A stretch of DNA of 30,429 nucleotides from Georgenia sp. (GCA_027322565.1 DAHVRG010000112.1:1-30429); one strand, 5' to 3'. Shown: positions 9,211 through 17,877, numbered from the stretch's first letter. Made by a program: numbers and translations. Notes: generated by a model from the letters alone, not told the origin.

Positions 9211-10502
9211 TGTTCGTCCTCCGTCCACCGCAGCACCGCCCGCACGCGCCACCCGGTGGTCGTCGGGCCGGCGTCGACATGACCGTCATACACTGCCGCA
9301 CGCTCCCGCATGCCGACCAGTCCGCGCCCGCCGGCAGGTGCAGTGGAGCTCGCGCCGTCGGCGTTGTCGACCTCGATGACGACGTAGCCCGGCCGGCGGT
9401 CGACCGCCACGTCGATCCGGGGGGAGCCGGGGGCGTGCCGCAGGACGTTGGTGAGCGCCTCCTGGACGATCCGGAAGACGGCGAGCTGCAGCCCCGTGTC
9501 GTCGGGCAGCGGCGGCCCGGACTCGGTGAACGTCACCGGCAGGCCGGCGGCCTGGAACCGGGAGATGAGGTCGGCGAGGTCCGGTGAGGTCGGCTGCGGC
9601 GCGAGCGGTGCGCCGTCGGCACCCGTGCCGTTGTCGTCCTCCCGGAGCACCCCGAGGAGCCGGCGCGTGTCGGCGAGCGCGGAGCGGCCCGTCGCGGCGA
9701 GCTCGTCGAGCGCGAGCCGGGCGTGCTCCGGGCGCTTGTCGAGGGCGGCGCGCGCGCCGTCGGCCAGCGCGATCATCACCGAGAGGCTGTGGGCGACGAC
9801 GTCGTGCATCTCCCGGGCGATGCGGTTGCGCTCGGTGGTCAGGGCGATCTGCTCGCGCTGGTCGCGCTCGAGGGCGAGCTGGACGGCGCGCTCCTCCAGC
9901 GCCTCGATGTGGAGGCGGCGGGCGCGGGCGGACATCCCGAGCATGAGCGCGACCATGGACAGCGCGAGCACGACGCTGCCGCTGACGATGGCCGACTCGA
10001 GCTCGCCGAGCGCGACCTCGCTGCCGTCCTCGGCGACGACGGCGGTGAAGGTGTAGGGCCACACCGCCACCGTTGCGGCGTGGACGAGGGTGAGCGCGAC
10101 GAGGGAGACCCACGCGGCGAGGGGCGGCCGGTACGCAGCGACGGCGTAGACGGCGAAGACGGCGGCGACCTCCAGGCCGGTGGTGTCACCGACGGTGGCC
10201 TGGGAGACCACCATCCCGGCGATGATGACGCCGAGGACGACGACGGGCCGGCGGCGGCGCCGGAGCAGGGCGACGACGGCGACCAGCGCGAGCACGCCCC
10301 CGACGACGCGCTCGGAGACCGCGGTGTAGTTGGGGGCCCACACCAGGGTCGCGAGCGCCGGGAGCCCGTACCAGAGCGCGACGACCCAGTCGACGACGAC
10401 GGGGTGTCGGTGGAGGAGACGACGCACCGGCCCACGGCCCGCAGTGGGCAGCTCGGGCACCGGTGACACCTCTGGGGCGGTGCCCTCGGCGGGCGGCGCC
10501 AC
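9207..10502 (-). CDS. NarL-type sensor histidine kinase
   Basis: This 431-aa kinase has five or six transmembrane helices between about residues 34 and 192 and almost no extracellular loop, apart from about 150-168 (TFTAVVAEDGSEVALGE), so it senses within or near the membrane. A short coiled coil (195-222) joins the HisKA_3 domain with phospho-acceptor His233 in NRIAREMHDVVAHSLSV. The HATPase domain has the N box FRIVQEALTNVLRHA and the G box GGRGLVGMRERA. The GTG start at 10502 lacks a good ribosome-binding site. A frame opening follows a TAG just inside the upstream permease gene, and a CTG near 10575 preceded by GGAGGG is an alternative start, so the N-terminus is uncertain. It is third in the ABC-ABC-kinase-regulator operon. 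Confidence 0.92.
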   Translation of the reverse strand: MAPPAEGTAPEVSPVPELPTAGRGPVRRLLHRHPVVVDWVVALWYGLPALATLVWAPNYTAVSERVVGGVLALVAVVALLRRRRRPVVVLGVIIAGMVVSQATVGDTTGLEVAAVFAVYAVAAYRPPLAAWVSLVALTLVHAATVAVWPYTFTAVVAEDGSEVALGELESAIVSGSVVLALSMVALMLGMSARARRLHIEALEERAVQLALERDQREQIALTTERNRIAREMHDVVAHSLSVMIALADGARAALDKRPEHARLALDELAATGRSALADTRRLLGVLREDDNGTGADGAPLAPQPTSPDLADLISRFQAAGLPVTFTESGPPLPDDTGLQLAVFRIVQEALTNVLRHAPGSPRIDVAVDRRPGYVVIEVDNADGASSTAPAGGRGLVGMRERAAVYDGHVDAGPTTTGWRVRAVLRWTEDEQ

Positions 10503-10576
10503 GGGGACGGCACGCGGAGGCGCCGGGGGACCGTCGCTCGGCGACGTGTCCCCCGGCGCCGGAGGCCGCGGAGTGC

Positions 10577-11404
10577 TCAGGCGTCCCTCCTACGCATGAG
10601 CAGCGCGGCGGCCAGGAGGACGACGACGACGTAGATCATGAGCACACCGAAGCCGTTCCAGGGCTCGAGGACCTGGGGCAGGCCCATGACCTCTTCCATC
10701 TCTCCCATGCTCGGGCTGGCGATGCGCTCGCCCGCGACCGTCGGGAGGTAGGGGTAGATCTTGGCCATCCAGTCCTGCCACATGGCCAGCAGCTGGCCGA
10801 TCGTCGGCAGGAGGAGCAGCACGCCGAGGACGAGTGCCAGCCCACCGGCGGTGTGGCGGAGCAGCGCCCCGGCACCGAGGCTGAGCAGGCCGATCGCGGC
10901 GAGGTAGAGGCCCGCGCCCCAGAAGAGCCGGAGCACCTCCGGGTCGGAGAGGTCCACCGCCTGGTCGCCCACCATCGGCAGGGTGACGAGGTAGGACAGC
11001 GCGGTGCCGACGATGCCGAGGAGGAACCCGATGACGGCGATGAGGATCGCCTTGGCCGCGAGCACCGGGATGCGGGTGGGGACGGCGGCGAGCGTCGATC
11101 GGATCTGGCCGGTCGTGTACTCGCTGGCGATCATCATGACGCCGAGCACGGCGACGGTCACCTGGCCGAAGGAGTAGCCGATACCGATGACGAGCTCGGG
11201 CGGGGGACCCATCTCGTCGCCGTCGGCGATGAGCGTCACCGAGCCCATGAGGAGAGAGATACCGACCATCGCGAGGACGGTGAGGCCCACCGTCCAGTAG
11301 GTCGAGCGGAGCGACCAGAACTTGACCCACTCCGCGTTCAGCACGCGAGGGAAGGACACCGGCCGGACGGTGAGGGTCGGGGCGGCTGTGGCCTGGGCGG
11401 TCAT
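10577..11404 (-). CDS. ABC transporter permease (ABC-2 type)
   Basis: This 275-aa integral membrane protein has six predicted helices, the usual count for DrrB/NatB-like ABC-2 permeases. The N-terminal cytoplasmic segment RVLNAEWVKFWSLRSTYWTVGL is the typical E-K-x-x-S-x-R coupling region. It is followed by the first helix, a loop with GPPPELVIGIGYSFGQ, and the family's ASEYTTGQIRSTLAAVPTR segment. The remaining helices run to ALLMRRRDA. It should form the membrane half of the exporter with the ATPase encoded just upstream; the stop of that gene overlaps this ATG by four bases. Cargo cannot be inferred; drugs, lipids or antimicrobial peptides are typical for this group. Confidence 0.9.
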   Translation of the reverse strand: MTAQATAAPTLTVRPVSFPRVLNAEWVKFWSLRSTYWTVGLTVLAMVGISLLMGSVTLIADGDEMGPPPELVIGIGYSFGQVTVAVLGVMMIASEYTTGQIRSTLAAVPTRIPVLAAKAILIAVIGFLLGIVGTALSYLVTLPMVGDQAVDLSDPEVLRLFWGAGLYLAAIGLLSLGAGALLRHTAGGLALVLGVLLLLPTIGQLLAMWQDWMAKIYPYLPTVAGERIASPSMGEMEEVMGLPQVLEPWNGFGVLMIYVVVVLLAAALLMRRRDA

Positions 11405-12363
11405 CGGGAGACTCCTTCACGGACGGAACTCGGCTCGGCGACGGCGAGGTGCTCGGACGCGTCCTCGGAGCGGTACTCGACCTCGTCCTGGGTGAGGCTG
11501 AGGTAGGCGTCCTCGAGCGACGCACGCACCGGGGTGAGCTCGTGCAGCGGGATCCCCGCACCGGCGGCGAGGTCGCCGATCTCCTCGGCGGTGCGGCCGG
11601 TGACCTCCATGAGGCCCGGCTCCGTCGCACGCAGCGTGACGTCCGGGGCGGCGAGCAGCTCGCTGAGGTCGGTGGCCCGCGGCGAGCGGACGCGTACCCG
11701 GACCCCCTTGGTGGAGTCGATGAGGTCCTGCACCGGACCGGAGGCGATGATGCGGCCGCGTCCGATGACGAGGAGCTGGTCGGCGGTCTGGGCCATCTCG
11801 CTCATGAGGTGGGAAGAGAGGAAGACCGTGCGGCCCTCACTCGCGAGGTAGCGCACCATCGTGCGCACCCACTTCACACCCTCGGGGTCCAGCCCGTTGA
11901 CCGGCTCGTCGAGGATGAGGGTGCGCGGGTCCCCGAGCATCGCGGCGGCGATACCGAGCCGCTGGCCCATACCGAGGGAGAACCCGCCGACCCGCTTCTT
12001 CGCCACCCCCTGCAGGCCGGTCATCTCGATGACCTCCTGCACCCGCGCCTTCGAGATGCCGTGCGTCGCGGCGAGGCCGCGCAGGTGGTTGTAGGCCGAC
12101 CGGCCGGGGTGGACGGCCTTCGCCTCGAGGAGCGCGCCGACCTCCCGCAGTGGGGTGCGGTGCTCGGCGTACGGGCGTCCGTTGACGGTCACCGTCCCCG
12201 AGGTCGGCCGGTCCAGGCCGACGATCATGCGCATCGTGGTCGACTTGCCGGCCCCGTTCGGGCCGAGGAAGCCGGTCACGGTACCCGGCTCGACGGTGAA
12301 GCTCACACCGTCGACGGCGGTCTTGGCGCCGTAGCGTTTGGTGAGCTCATGGGCTTCGATCAT
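11401..12363 (-). CDS. ABC transporter ATP-binding protein (DrrA/BcrA-like)
   Basis: This 320-aa ATPase has Walker A GPNGAGKST at 34-42, a Q-loop equivalent at GALLEAKAVHPG, the signature SLGMGQR at 129-135, Walker B LILDEP at 149-154, the D loop NGLDP and the switch His185 in SSH. Residues from about 225 onward form the extra C-terminal domain seen in exporters of the DrrA/BcrA/CcmA group. The signature has LGMGQ instead of LSGGQ, which is common in this subfamily. GGAGG precedes the ATG by nine bases. It is the first gene of the operon with permease, kinase and regulator. The kinase/ABC pairing resembles antibiotic- or envelope-stress-sensing modules. Confidence 0.95.
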   Translation of the reverse strand: MIEAHELTKRYGAKTAVDGVSFTVEPGTVTGFLGPNGAGKSTTMRMIVGLDRPTSGTVTVNGRPYAEHRTPLREVGALLEAKAVHPGRSAYNHLRGLAATHGISKARVQEVIEMTGLQGVAKKRVGGFSLGMGQRLGIAAAMLGDPRTLILDEPVNGLDPEGVKWVRTMVRYLASEGRTVFLSSHLMSEMAQTADQLLVIGRGRIIASGPVQDLIDSTKGVRVRVRSPRATDLSELLAAPDVTLRATEPGLMEVTGRTAEEIGDLAAGAGIPLHELTPVRASLEDAYLSLTQDEVEYRSEDASEHLAVAEPSSVREGVSR

Positions 12364-12390
12364 TTGGCGTTGCCTCCTTGTCCGCGATCC

Positions 12391-12396
12391 ACACTA
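12391..12396 (-). promoter_or_regulatory. Candidate -10 of the ABC-two-component operon
   Basis: On the minus strand TAGTGT (12396-12391) fits TANNNT. It would start transcription near 12384, giving a leader of about 20 nt that contains the GGAGG of the ATPase gene. No good -35 is visible. Confidence 0.4.
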
Positions 12397-12462
12397 GGGC
12401 CGCGGGCCGCGCAGCCCCCACGCCCGAGAGGCGGATTTCGCGGTGCCCGGGGTCACCCTCGG

Positions 12463-12479
12463 GGTTGAGGACCTCAACC
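12463..12479. promoter_or_regulatory. 17-bp palindrome in the divergent gap (possible operator)
   Basis: GGTTGAGGACCTCAACC is a perfect inverted repeat of 8-bp arms around one base. It sits near the middle of the 246-bp gap between the ABC operon (-) and the Bax-inhibitor-like gene (+), about 70-80 bp upstream of each candidate -10. The half-site CCTCAAC recalls some MerR-family operators, but no MerR gene is in the window. The local response regulator is a candidate binder. Confidence 0.45.
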
Positions 12480-12550
12480 TGGAGGATGAGACGGAACACC
12501 GGCGGGACCCTCGGCGTTGGACAGGTACGGCCGGCCCGGTGCCGCGTGCA

Positions 12551-12603
12551 TAGGATGGACCGATGATCACGCGCGGGTCAGTGCCCGTGCAGCGACCAGG
12601 AGG
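12551..12603 (+). promoter_or_regulatory. Candidate -10 and RBS for the BI-1-like gene
   Basis: TAGGAT at 12551-12556 fits the -10 consensus. GGAGG at 12599-12603 is six bases from the GTG at 12610 and decides that start. The implied leader is about 45 nt. Confidence 0.45.
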
Positions 12604-12609
12604 CACTGA

Positions 12610-13488
12610 GTGAGCAATCCAGTCTTCGAGAACAGTCCGTACTTCGGTGAGCGGCGCCGGCAGGCGACGACACCGAACGGCTACCCCACCCACCCCGGCT
12701 ACACCCCGGGCGCCGGGACGACCTACCCGCAGCAGCAGGTCGACCCGCAGCAGTGGCAGAGCGTGGAGCACGCCTACCGGCAGCCCGCCGCCGGCCCGGC
12801 GCAGACCGGCCGGCTGACCTACGACGACGTCATCGTCAAGACCGGGGGGCTGCTCGCCCTCGTCGTCATCGCGGGGGCGCTCAACTGGTTCCTCCTCGGC
12901 GGCAACCTCCTCGTCACCTTCGGTGGGCTCGTCGTCGGGCTCGTACTGGGCCTGGTCAACGCGTTCAAGCGGGAGCCGAGCCCGGGCCTCATCGTCGGCT
13001 ACGCCGCCGCCGAGGGGCTCTTCCTCGGTGGCATCTCGAAGTTCTTCGAGGGCGCCTACCCCGGCATCGTGCTCCAGGCGGTGCTCGCCACCGGTGCGAC
13101 GTTCGTCGCCACGCTCCTCCTCTTCAAGAGCGGGGCCGTCCGCGTGACGCCGAAGATGACTCGCTTCGTGCTCATCGCCCTCGTCGGGTACGCGCTCTTC
13201 TCGCTCGTCAACCTCGGCATGATGCTCTTCGGCGCCACCGACTCCGCCTTCGGGCTGCGGACCAGCGTCGAGATCATGGGCATCCCGCTCGGCGTCATCG
13301 TCGGCGTCCTCGCCGTGGGCCTGGCCGCGTTCTGCCTCATCATGGACTTCGACGCGATCAAGCGCGGCGTCGAGGGCGCCATCCCGGCCCGCTTCGCGTG
13401 GTCGGCGGCCTTCGGGCTGCTCGTCACCCTCGTGTGGCTGTACCTGGAGTTCCTGCGCCTGCTCGCCATCCTGCGGGGCGGCGACTGA
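12610..13488 (+). CDS. Bax inhibitor-1/YccA-like membrane protein
   Basis: This 292-aa protein has a 70-residue cytoplasmic tail rich in Pro, Gly, Gln and Tyr (PNGYPTHPGYTPG, QQQVDPQQWQ). Seven hydrophobic helices follow, from about residue 75 to the C-terminus. The helical region, with GLIVGYAAAEGLFLGGISKFFE, the AFGLRTSVEIMGIPLGVIVGV segment and the acidic IMDFDAIKRGVEGAIPARFAWSAAFGLLVTLVWLYLEFLRLL ending, matches the actinobacterial Bax inhibitor-1/YccA family. Acidic residues in the last helices (D-F-D and E-F) correspond to the pore/pH-sensor Asp pair known in BsYetJ, a calcium-leak channel. A calcium-leak role here is inference. It stands alone, divergent from the ABC operon and convergent with the esterase. 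Confidence 0.88.
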   Translation: MSNPVFENSPYFGERRRQATTPNGYPTHPGYTPGAGTTYPQQQVDPQQWQSVEHAYRQPAAGPAQTGRLTYDDVIVKTGGLLALVVIAGALNWFLLGGNLLVTFGGLVVGLVLGLVNAFKREPSPGLIVGYAAAEGLFLGGISKFFEGAYPGIVLQAVLATGATFVATLLLFKSGAVRVTPKMTRFVLIALVGYALFSLVNLGMMLFGATDSAFGLRTSVEIMGIPLGVIVGVLAVGLAAFCLIMDFDAIKRGVEGAIPARFAWSAAFGLLVTLVWLYLEFLRLLAILRGGD

Positions 13489-13527
13489 CCGGGCGCTCAC
13501 GCCTCGTCCGCCGGCTCGCCGGAGCGT

Positions 13528-13594
13528 CCGTGTGCCCGTTCATGGCACTGCGCGCCCGGTAGGACGGGCACACGGTGCACCGACGGGCACACGG
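13528..13594. repeat. Inverted plus direct 12-bp repeats between convergent genes
   Basis: CCGTGTGCCCGT at 13528-13539 is the exact reverse complement of ACGGGCACACGG at 13564-13575, and the latter recurs at 13583-13594. The two direct copies are joined around a small palindrome (CGGTGCACCG, 13574-13583). The region lies in the 124-bp gap between the BI-1-like gene (+) and the esterase gene (-). It can form either of two alternative 12-bp stems, which fits a bidirectional terminator. Confidence 0.6.
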
Positions 13595-13612
13595 TCGGGA
13601 GAGGCCTGACCG

Positions 13613-14578
13613 TCAGAGGTGCTCGGCGAGCCAGGCGAGCTGGCGCTCGCGCTGGAACTCGGTGCCGCCCTCGTGCTCGTTGAACGGGTAGACCTCGACG
13701 GTGACCTCGCCGCCGTAGTGGTTCGCCGCCGCGTAGACGGTCGACGGCGGGCAGACCGGGTCCATGAGCGCGACGGAGTACAGCGCCGGTGCCTGGGCGC
13801 GCCGGGCGTGGTTGACCCCGTCGAGGTAGGACAGCGTGCGGAAGGTCTCCTCCACCCGGTGGCGGTGCGCGGCCAGGTAGGTCCGCACCTCGGCGTACGG
13901 GCCGCTCGGGGCCATCTCCACGCCGCGCCGGATGTGCGACAGCCACGGGACGTCGGGCATGGCGGCGGCGACGTCGATGAGCCCGGCCACGGCGGTGGTG
14001 ATCGCCCCACCCTGGCTCACCCCGGTGACGGCGACGCGTGCGGGGTCGACGCCGGGCAGGGAGCGGGCCGCCTCGACGGCGCGGACGCCGTCGGTGTAGA
14101 CGCGCCGGTAGTAGTGGTCGTGCGGGTCCTCGACGCCCCGGGTGAGCGTGCCCGGGGCGGCGACGCCGGCACCGACCGGGTCCGGGGTGGCGCCGTGGCC
14201 GTTGGTCGCGGCGGTGCCCTGGCCGCGGGTGTCCATGACGACGTACGCGTACCCCGCCGCCGGCCAGGTGAGCCGGGTGTGCGGGAACCCGCGCCCGCCG
14301 CCGTAGCCGAGGTACTCGACGACGGCGGGGAGCGGCTCGTCCAGCCCCGCCGGCCGCAGGTACCAGCCCTTGACCCGGTGTCCGCCGAACCCGGAGAAGG
14401 TGAGGTCGTAGGCCTCGACCAGCCGCAGGTGGGCGTCGACCGGCGTCACCTCGACGGCGAGGTCGTGCGCCCGGGCCTCGGCCAGGGTGTGGGCCCAGAA
14501 GGCGTCGAAGTCGTCCGGCTCGGCGACGTCCGGTCGGTAGTGCGGGAGGCGTTCGGTATCGATGTCGAAGAGGGGCAC
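13613..14578 (-). CDS. Acetylxylan esterase / cephalosporin-C deacetylase family
   Basis: This 321-aa alpha/beta hydrolase belongs to the AXE1 (carbohydrate esterase 7) family, which removes acetyl groups from xylo-oligosaccharides and small esters in the cytoplasm. The start VPLFDIDTERLPHYRP matches the family's usual opening. RGQG lies at 118-121, the nucleophile is Ser188 in GVSQGG, and Asp273 (LMDPVCPPST) with His302 (NEHEGG) complete the triad. There is no signal peptide. I chose GTG 14578 over GTG 14587 because it gives the family N-terminus and because TAGGGT ends seven bases upstream (leaderless). It lies downstream of the RND gene on the same strand but with its own promoter. Natural substrate is not shown. 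Confidence 0.92.
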   Translation of the reverse strand: MPLFDIDTERLPHYRPDVAEPDDFDAFWAHTLAEARAHDLAVEVTPVDAHLRLVEAYDLTFSGFGGHRVKGWYLRPAGLDEPLPAVVEYLGYGGGRGFPHTRLTWPAAGYAYVVMDTRGQGTAATNGHGATPDPVGAGVAAPGTLTRGVEDPHDHYYRRVYTDGVRAVEAARSLPGVDPARVAVTGVSQGGAITTAVAGLIDVAAAMPDVPWLSHIRRGVEMAPSGPYAEVRTYLAAHRHRVEETFRTLSYLDGVNHARRAQAPALYSVALMDPVCPPSTVYAAANHYGGEVTVEVYPFNEHEGGTEFQRERQLAWLAEHL

Positions 14579-14585
14579 GGCGGTC

Positions 14586-14591
14586 ACCCTA
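14586..14591 (-). promoter_or_regulatory. -10 box for a leaderless esterase mRNA
   Basis: On the minus strand TAGGGT (14591-14586) is seven bases before GTG 14578. It overlaps the alternative GTG at 14587, which argues against that start. A CGGCCG-N7-CGGCCG hairpin at 14612-14630 lies upstream and may end the RND transcript. Confidence 0.5.
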
Positions 14592-14663
14592 GCGTCGCCG
14601 GGCCGACGCCCCGGCCGTCCGACACGGCCGCGGACCCGCCCCGGCGTCCCCCACGGGCGCCGC

Positions 14664-17600
14664 CTACCCCTGTGCGACGAGGTCGGGCTGCCGCTCCACC
14701 CGGCGGGCCACCCGCCGCTCCACCCGGCGCTCGACGAGGAGGTAGAGCACCGGGACGAGCAGTAGGGTGAGGAACGTCGAGGTGAACAGCCCGCCGATGA
14801 CGACGAGCGCCAGCGGCTGCGAGACGAAGGCGCTGCCCCCGGTCACCCCGACCGCCATCGGGACGAGGGCGGCGATCGTCGCCGCCGCGGTCATGAGGAT
14901 GGGCGCCAGACGGTGGCGCCCGCCCTCCTCGATCCCCTCGTGCAGGCTCATGCCCTGGCGCCGGTACTGGTTGATGAGGTCGATGAGGACGATCGCGTTG
15001 GTGACGACGATGCCGACGAGCATGAGCGCCCCGATGAGCCCGGGGACGTCGAGCTGGCTGCCGGTGACGACGAGCATCGCGATCGCACCGGTGGCCTCGA
15101 ACGGCACCGAGACGAGGAGGATGAGGGGCTGGACGAGGGAGTTGAAAGTCGCCACCATGACGAGGTAGACGATCGCGATCGACAGCGCGAGCGCGACGCC
15201 GAGGTTGGCGAAGGCCTCCTCCTGCTCGGCGCTCACGCCCTCGATGGTCGCCGCGACGCCGGCCGGCAGGTCGAGGGAGTCGAGCGCGGACTGCAGGTCC
15301 GCCGTCACCCGGCTGAGGTCCGTCGCGGTCGAGGTGGCGGTGATCGTCGCACTGCGCAGCCCGTCGGAGCGGGTGATGGAGACCGGCTGCGCCACCTCCG
15401 TGACCTCCGCGAGCTCGGCGAGCGGCACCGGGCCCGCCGGCGTCGACACCGGCAGCGCGGCGAGCTCCTCCCGCGTCTCCGGCGTCTCACCGACCTGGAG
15501 GACGACGTCGTTGCGGCCGTGCTCGGTGTCGATCGACGCGACGGTCGTGCCCTGGAGCGCGGCCGAGACGACCTGGCCGACCTGCGCCTCGCTCACCCCG
15601 AGCGCGGCGGCCGCGTCGCGGTCGACCTCGACGAGGAGGGTGGGCAGCTCCGCCGCGAGGTTGGACGTGACGTCCGTCGTGCCGTCGACGGCGGAGACCG
15701 CGTCGAGCACGTCCTGCGCGGCGGTCTCCACCGCCTCGCCGTCGACGCCGCTGACGACGACCTCGAGGCTCCCGCCGAACCCGGCCATGCCGGTGGCGAC
15801 GGTGAGCTCGCCGGCGCCCTCGAGGTCGGCGAGGCGGGACCGGAGCTCCTCCTCGGCGGCCGTGGCGTCGGCGTCGAGGTCGAGCGTGATCGCGAAGAGC
15901 GTCTCGTTCTCCGCGCCGAAGAACGCCATCGCGGCGTCCCCGGCGCCGCCGGTGACCTGGTATGTCTCGACGTCGTCGAGCTCGGCGACGACCTCCTCGA
16001 CCCGCTGGGCCGCGGCGTCGGCCGCGGCGAGGGACGTCCCGGCCGGGAGCGTCTGTGTCACGGAGAGGGTGTTCTGCCCGGAGTCGCCGATGAACTCGGT
16101 CTCGAGCTGGGTGGCCAGCCCGACGGTGCCGGCCATGACCGCGACCGCGGCGAGGACGGCGAGCCAGGGCCGGCGCAGCGCTCCCCGGAGAACCCCGACG
16201 TAGCTGCGCTGGAGCAGGCCCGATCGCTCCTTGGCCTCGGCCGCGGCACGCACCGCGGCGGCGTCCTCGTCGGTGCGCGGGCCGCGGACGAACCAGTAGG
16301 CGAGGACCGGGATGATCGTCAGCGCGACGAACAGCGAGGCGAGCAGCGCCAGCGCCACCGTGAAGGCGAACGGGCGGAAGAGCTCACCGACCATCCCGCC
16401 GACGAGACCGATGGGCACGAAGACCGCGGCCGTGGCGACCGTCGCGGAGGTGATCGCGCCGGCGACCTCCCGTACGGCGTCGATGATCGCCGTGCGGCGG
16501 TCCTTGCCGTAGGACAGGTGCCGGTTGATGTTCTCGATGACGACGATGGAGTCGTCGACGACGCGGCCGACCGAGACGGTGAGCGCCGCGAGGGGGAAGA
16601 GGTTGAGCGTGTAGCCGACCGTCCGCAGCCCGATGAGCGCGACGATGAGCGACAGCGGGATGGACAGCGCCGTGACGCCCGTCGGCCGCCACCTGCGCAG
16701 GAAGAGGAGGATGACGACGACGGCGAAGACGAGCCCGAGCAGACCCTCCGTCGCGAGGTCCGTGATGGAGTCCTCGATGAAGGGGGCCTGGTCGAAGACG
16801 ACGGTGATCTCGGCCCCGTCGCCGAGCGCGGCCGCGAGCTCGGGGAGCAGCTCCTGGACGCCGTGCGAGACCTCGACGGTGTTGCCGTCCGGGGTCTTGG
16901 TCACGGCCAGCCCGAAGCTCGGCTGTCCGTCGGTGCGGTTGAACGACGTCGGCTCCGCGGGCGCGGCGGTGACGTCGGCGACGTCGTCGAGCCGGACCGG
17001 GCCGGTCTCGGTAGGGAGCGGGAGCGCGGCGACGTCCTCCGCCGACGTCAGCCGCTCGCCGGTCTCGACGGACAGCGTCCGGTCACCCTCGGTGATCGAC
17101 CCGCCGGGCACGACGGCCCCGTTGGCCTGGAGGGCGGAGGTGATCGCGCTGGGGTCGAGGCCGGCGACGGCGAGCGCCTCGAGGTCGACGTCGACCGTGA
17201 CCCGCCGGTCCGGCACCCCGCTGAGCTGGACCGCGCGGACGCCGTCGACGCGCTCGAGCTCGGGGACGACGACGGTGCGCAGCGTCTCGGCCGCGACGTC
17301 CTGGTCACCGGGGACGGCGACGGCGAGCTGGACCACCGGGAGGTCGTCGATGCCGCCGGAGATGACCTGGGTGTCCGCGGACTCGGGGAGCACCGGGTCG
17401 AGGCGGGTGATCGCCGCCTGGAACTCCTGCTGGCCGTTCGTGACGTTCGTGCCGTACTCGAGCTCGAGGAGGACGACCGAGCTGCCCGCACTCGACGTCG
17501 ACGACGTCCCCTCGAGGCCGGCGACGACGCCCGCCGCCTGCTCGACGACGTCGGTGACCTGCTGCTCGACGACCTCAGGCGAGGCACCCGGGTAGGAGGT

Positions 17601-17747
17601 GACCGCCCCGACGACGGGTAGGTCGAGCGGCGGGATGAGCTCCTGCTTGAGGGTCGAGGTCGCCCACAGCCCGCCGAGGACGGCGAGGACGGTGGCCAGG
17701 GCGACGAGCGCGCGGTTGGCGAGGCTGAACCGGGCGAGTGAGGACAC
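14664..17747 (-). CDS. RND-family efflux transporter (AcrB/SwrC-like)
   Basis: This 1027-aa inner-membrane transporter is of normal AcrB/HAE1 length, with twelve helices in the 1+5+1+5 plan and two large extracytoplasmic domains. The opening LARFSLANRALVALATVLAVLGGLWATSTLKQELIPPLDLPVV is typical. The proton relay pair lies in helix 4 as SVGRVVDDSIVVIENINRHL. The second half repeats the fold, with PFEATGAIAMLVVTGSQLDVPGLIGALMLVGIVVTNAIVLIDLINQYR. It exports hydrophobic compounds using the proton gradient. No membrane-fusion or outer-membrane partner is encoded nearby, as expected for a Gram-positive of the SwrC/YerP kind. AGGAG five bases before GTG 17747 sets the start. The tail ends in Arg/Glu repeats (VERRVERRVARRVERQ). 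Substrate unknown. Confidence 0.94.
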   Translation of the reverse strand: MSSLARFSLANRALVALATVLAVLGGLWATSTLKQELIPPLDLPVVGAVTSYPGASPEVVEQQVTDVVEQAAGVVAGLEGTSSTSSAGSSVVLLELEYGTNVTNGQQEFQAAITRLDPVLPESADTQVISGGIDDLPVVQLAVAVPGDQDVAAETLRTVVVPELERVDGVRAVQLSGVPDRRVTVDVDLEALAVAGLDPSAITSALQANGAVVPGGSITEGDRTLSVETGERLTSAEDVAALPLPTETGPVRLDDVADVTAAPAEPTSFNRTDGQPSFGLAVTKTPDGNTVEVSHGVQELLPELAAALGDGAEITVVFDQAPFIEDSITDLATEGLLGLVFAVVVILLFLRRWRPTGVTALSIPLSLIVALIGLRTVGYTLNLFPLAALTVSVGRVVDDSIVVIENINRHLSYGKDRRTAIIDAVREVAGAITSATVATAAVFVPIGLVGGMVGELFRPFAFTVALALLASLFVALTIIPVLAYWFVRGPRTDEDAAAVRAAAEAKERSGLLQRSYVGVLRGALRRPWLAVLAAVAVMAGTVGLATQLETEFIGDSGQNTLSVTQTLPAGTSLAAADAAAQRVEEVVAELDDVETYQVTGGAGDAAMAFFGAENETLFAITLDLDADATAAEEELRSRLADLEGAGELTVATGMAGFGGSLEVVVSGVDGEAVETAAQDVLDAVSAVDGTTDVTSNLAAELPTLLVEVDRDAAAALGVSEAQVGQVVSAALQGTTVASIDTEHGRNDVVLQVGETPETREELAALPVSTPAGPVPLAELAEVTEVAQPVSITRSDGLRSATITATSTATDLSRVTADLQSALDSLDLPAGVAATIEGVSAEQEEAFANLGVALALSIAIVYLVMVATFNSLVQPLILLVSVPFEATGAIAMLVVTGSQLDVPGLIGALMLVGIVVTNAIVLIDLINQYRRQGMSLHEGIEEGGRHRLAPILMTAAATIAALVPMAVGVTGGSAFVSQPLALVVIGGLFTSTFLTLLLVPVLYLLVERRVERRVARRVERQPDLVAQG

Positions 17748-17863
17748 ACGTGCTCCTGCGGGTCGGGGGGCTGCGCGGGCGGCGCGGTCCTACGGTAACG
17801 CGCAGCCACGCGCCCGCCCGCGACGCTCCGGCCCACCCATCGTGCGGTGCCGTGGGCACCGCG

Positions 17864-17869
17864 TAGGGT
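17864..17869 (+). promoter_or_regulatory. -10 box for a leaderless FKBP mRNA
   Basis: TAGGGT ends eight bases before ATG 17878 and no Shine-Dalgarno lies between them, so the start codon is at or next to the 5' end of the mRNA. The 130-bp divergent gap with the RND gene holds nothing else I can name. Confidence 0.5.
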
Positions 17870-17877
17870 CGAGCCCC

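Noticed and set aside
12378..12566. 62-codon open frame in the gap before the BI-1-like gene
   Set aside because: It covers the palindrome and promoter region, has no ribosome-binding site and shows no recognisable protein.
14913..17621. 902-codon open frame on the plus strand antisense to the RND gene
   Set aside because: Composition is Asp/Gly/Arg/Glu nonsense, and the opposite strand encodes a full, motif-rich RND transporter.
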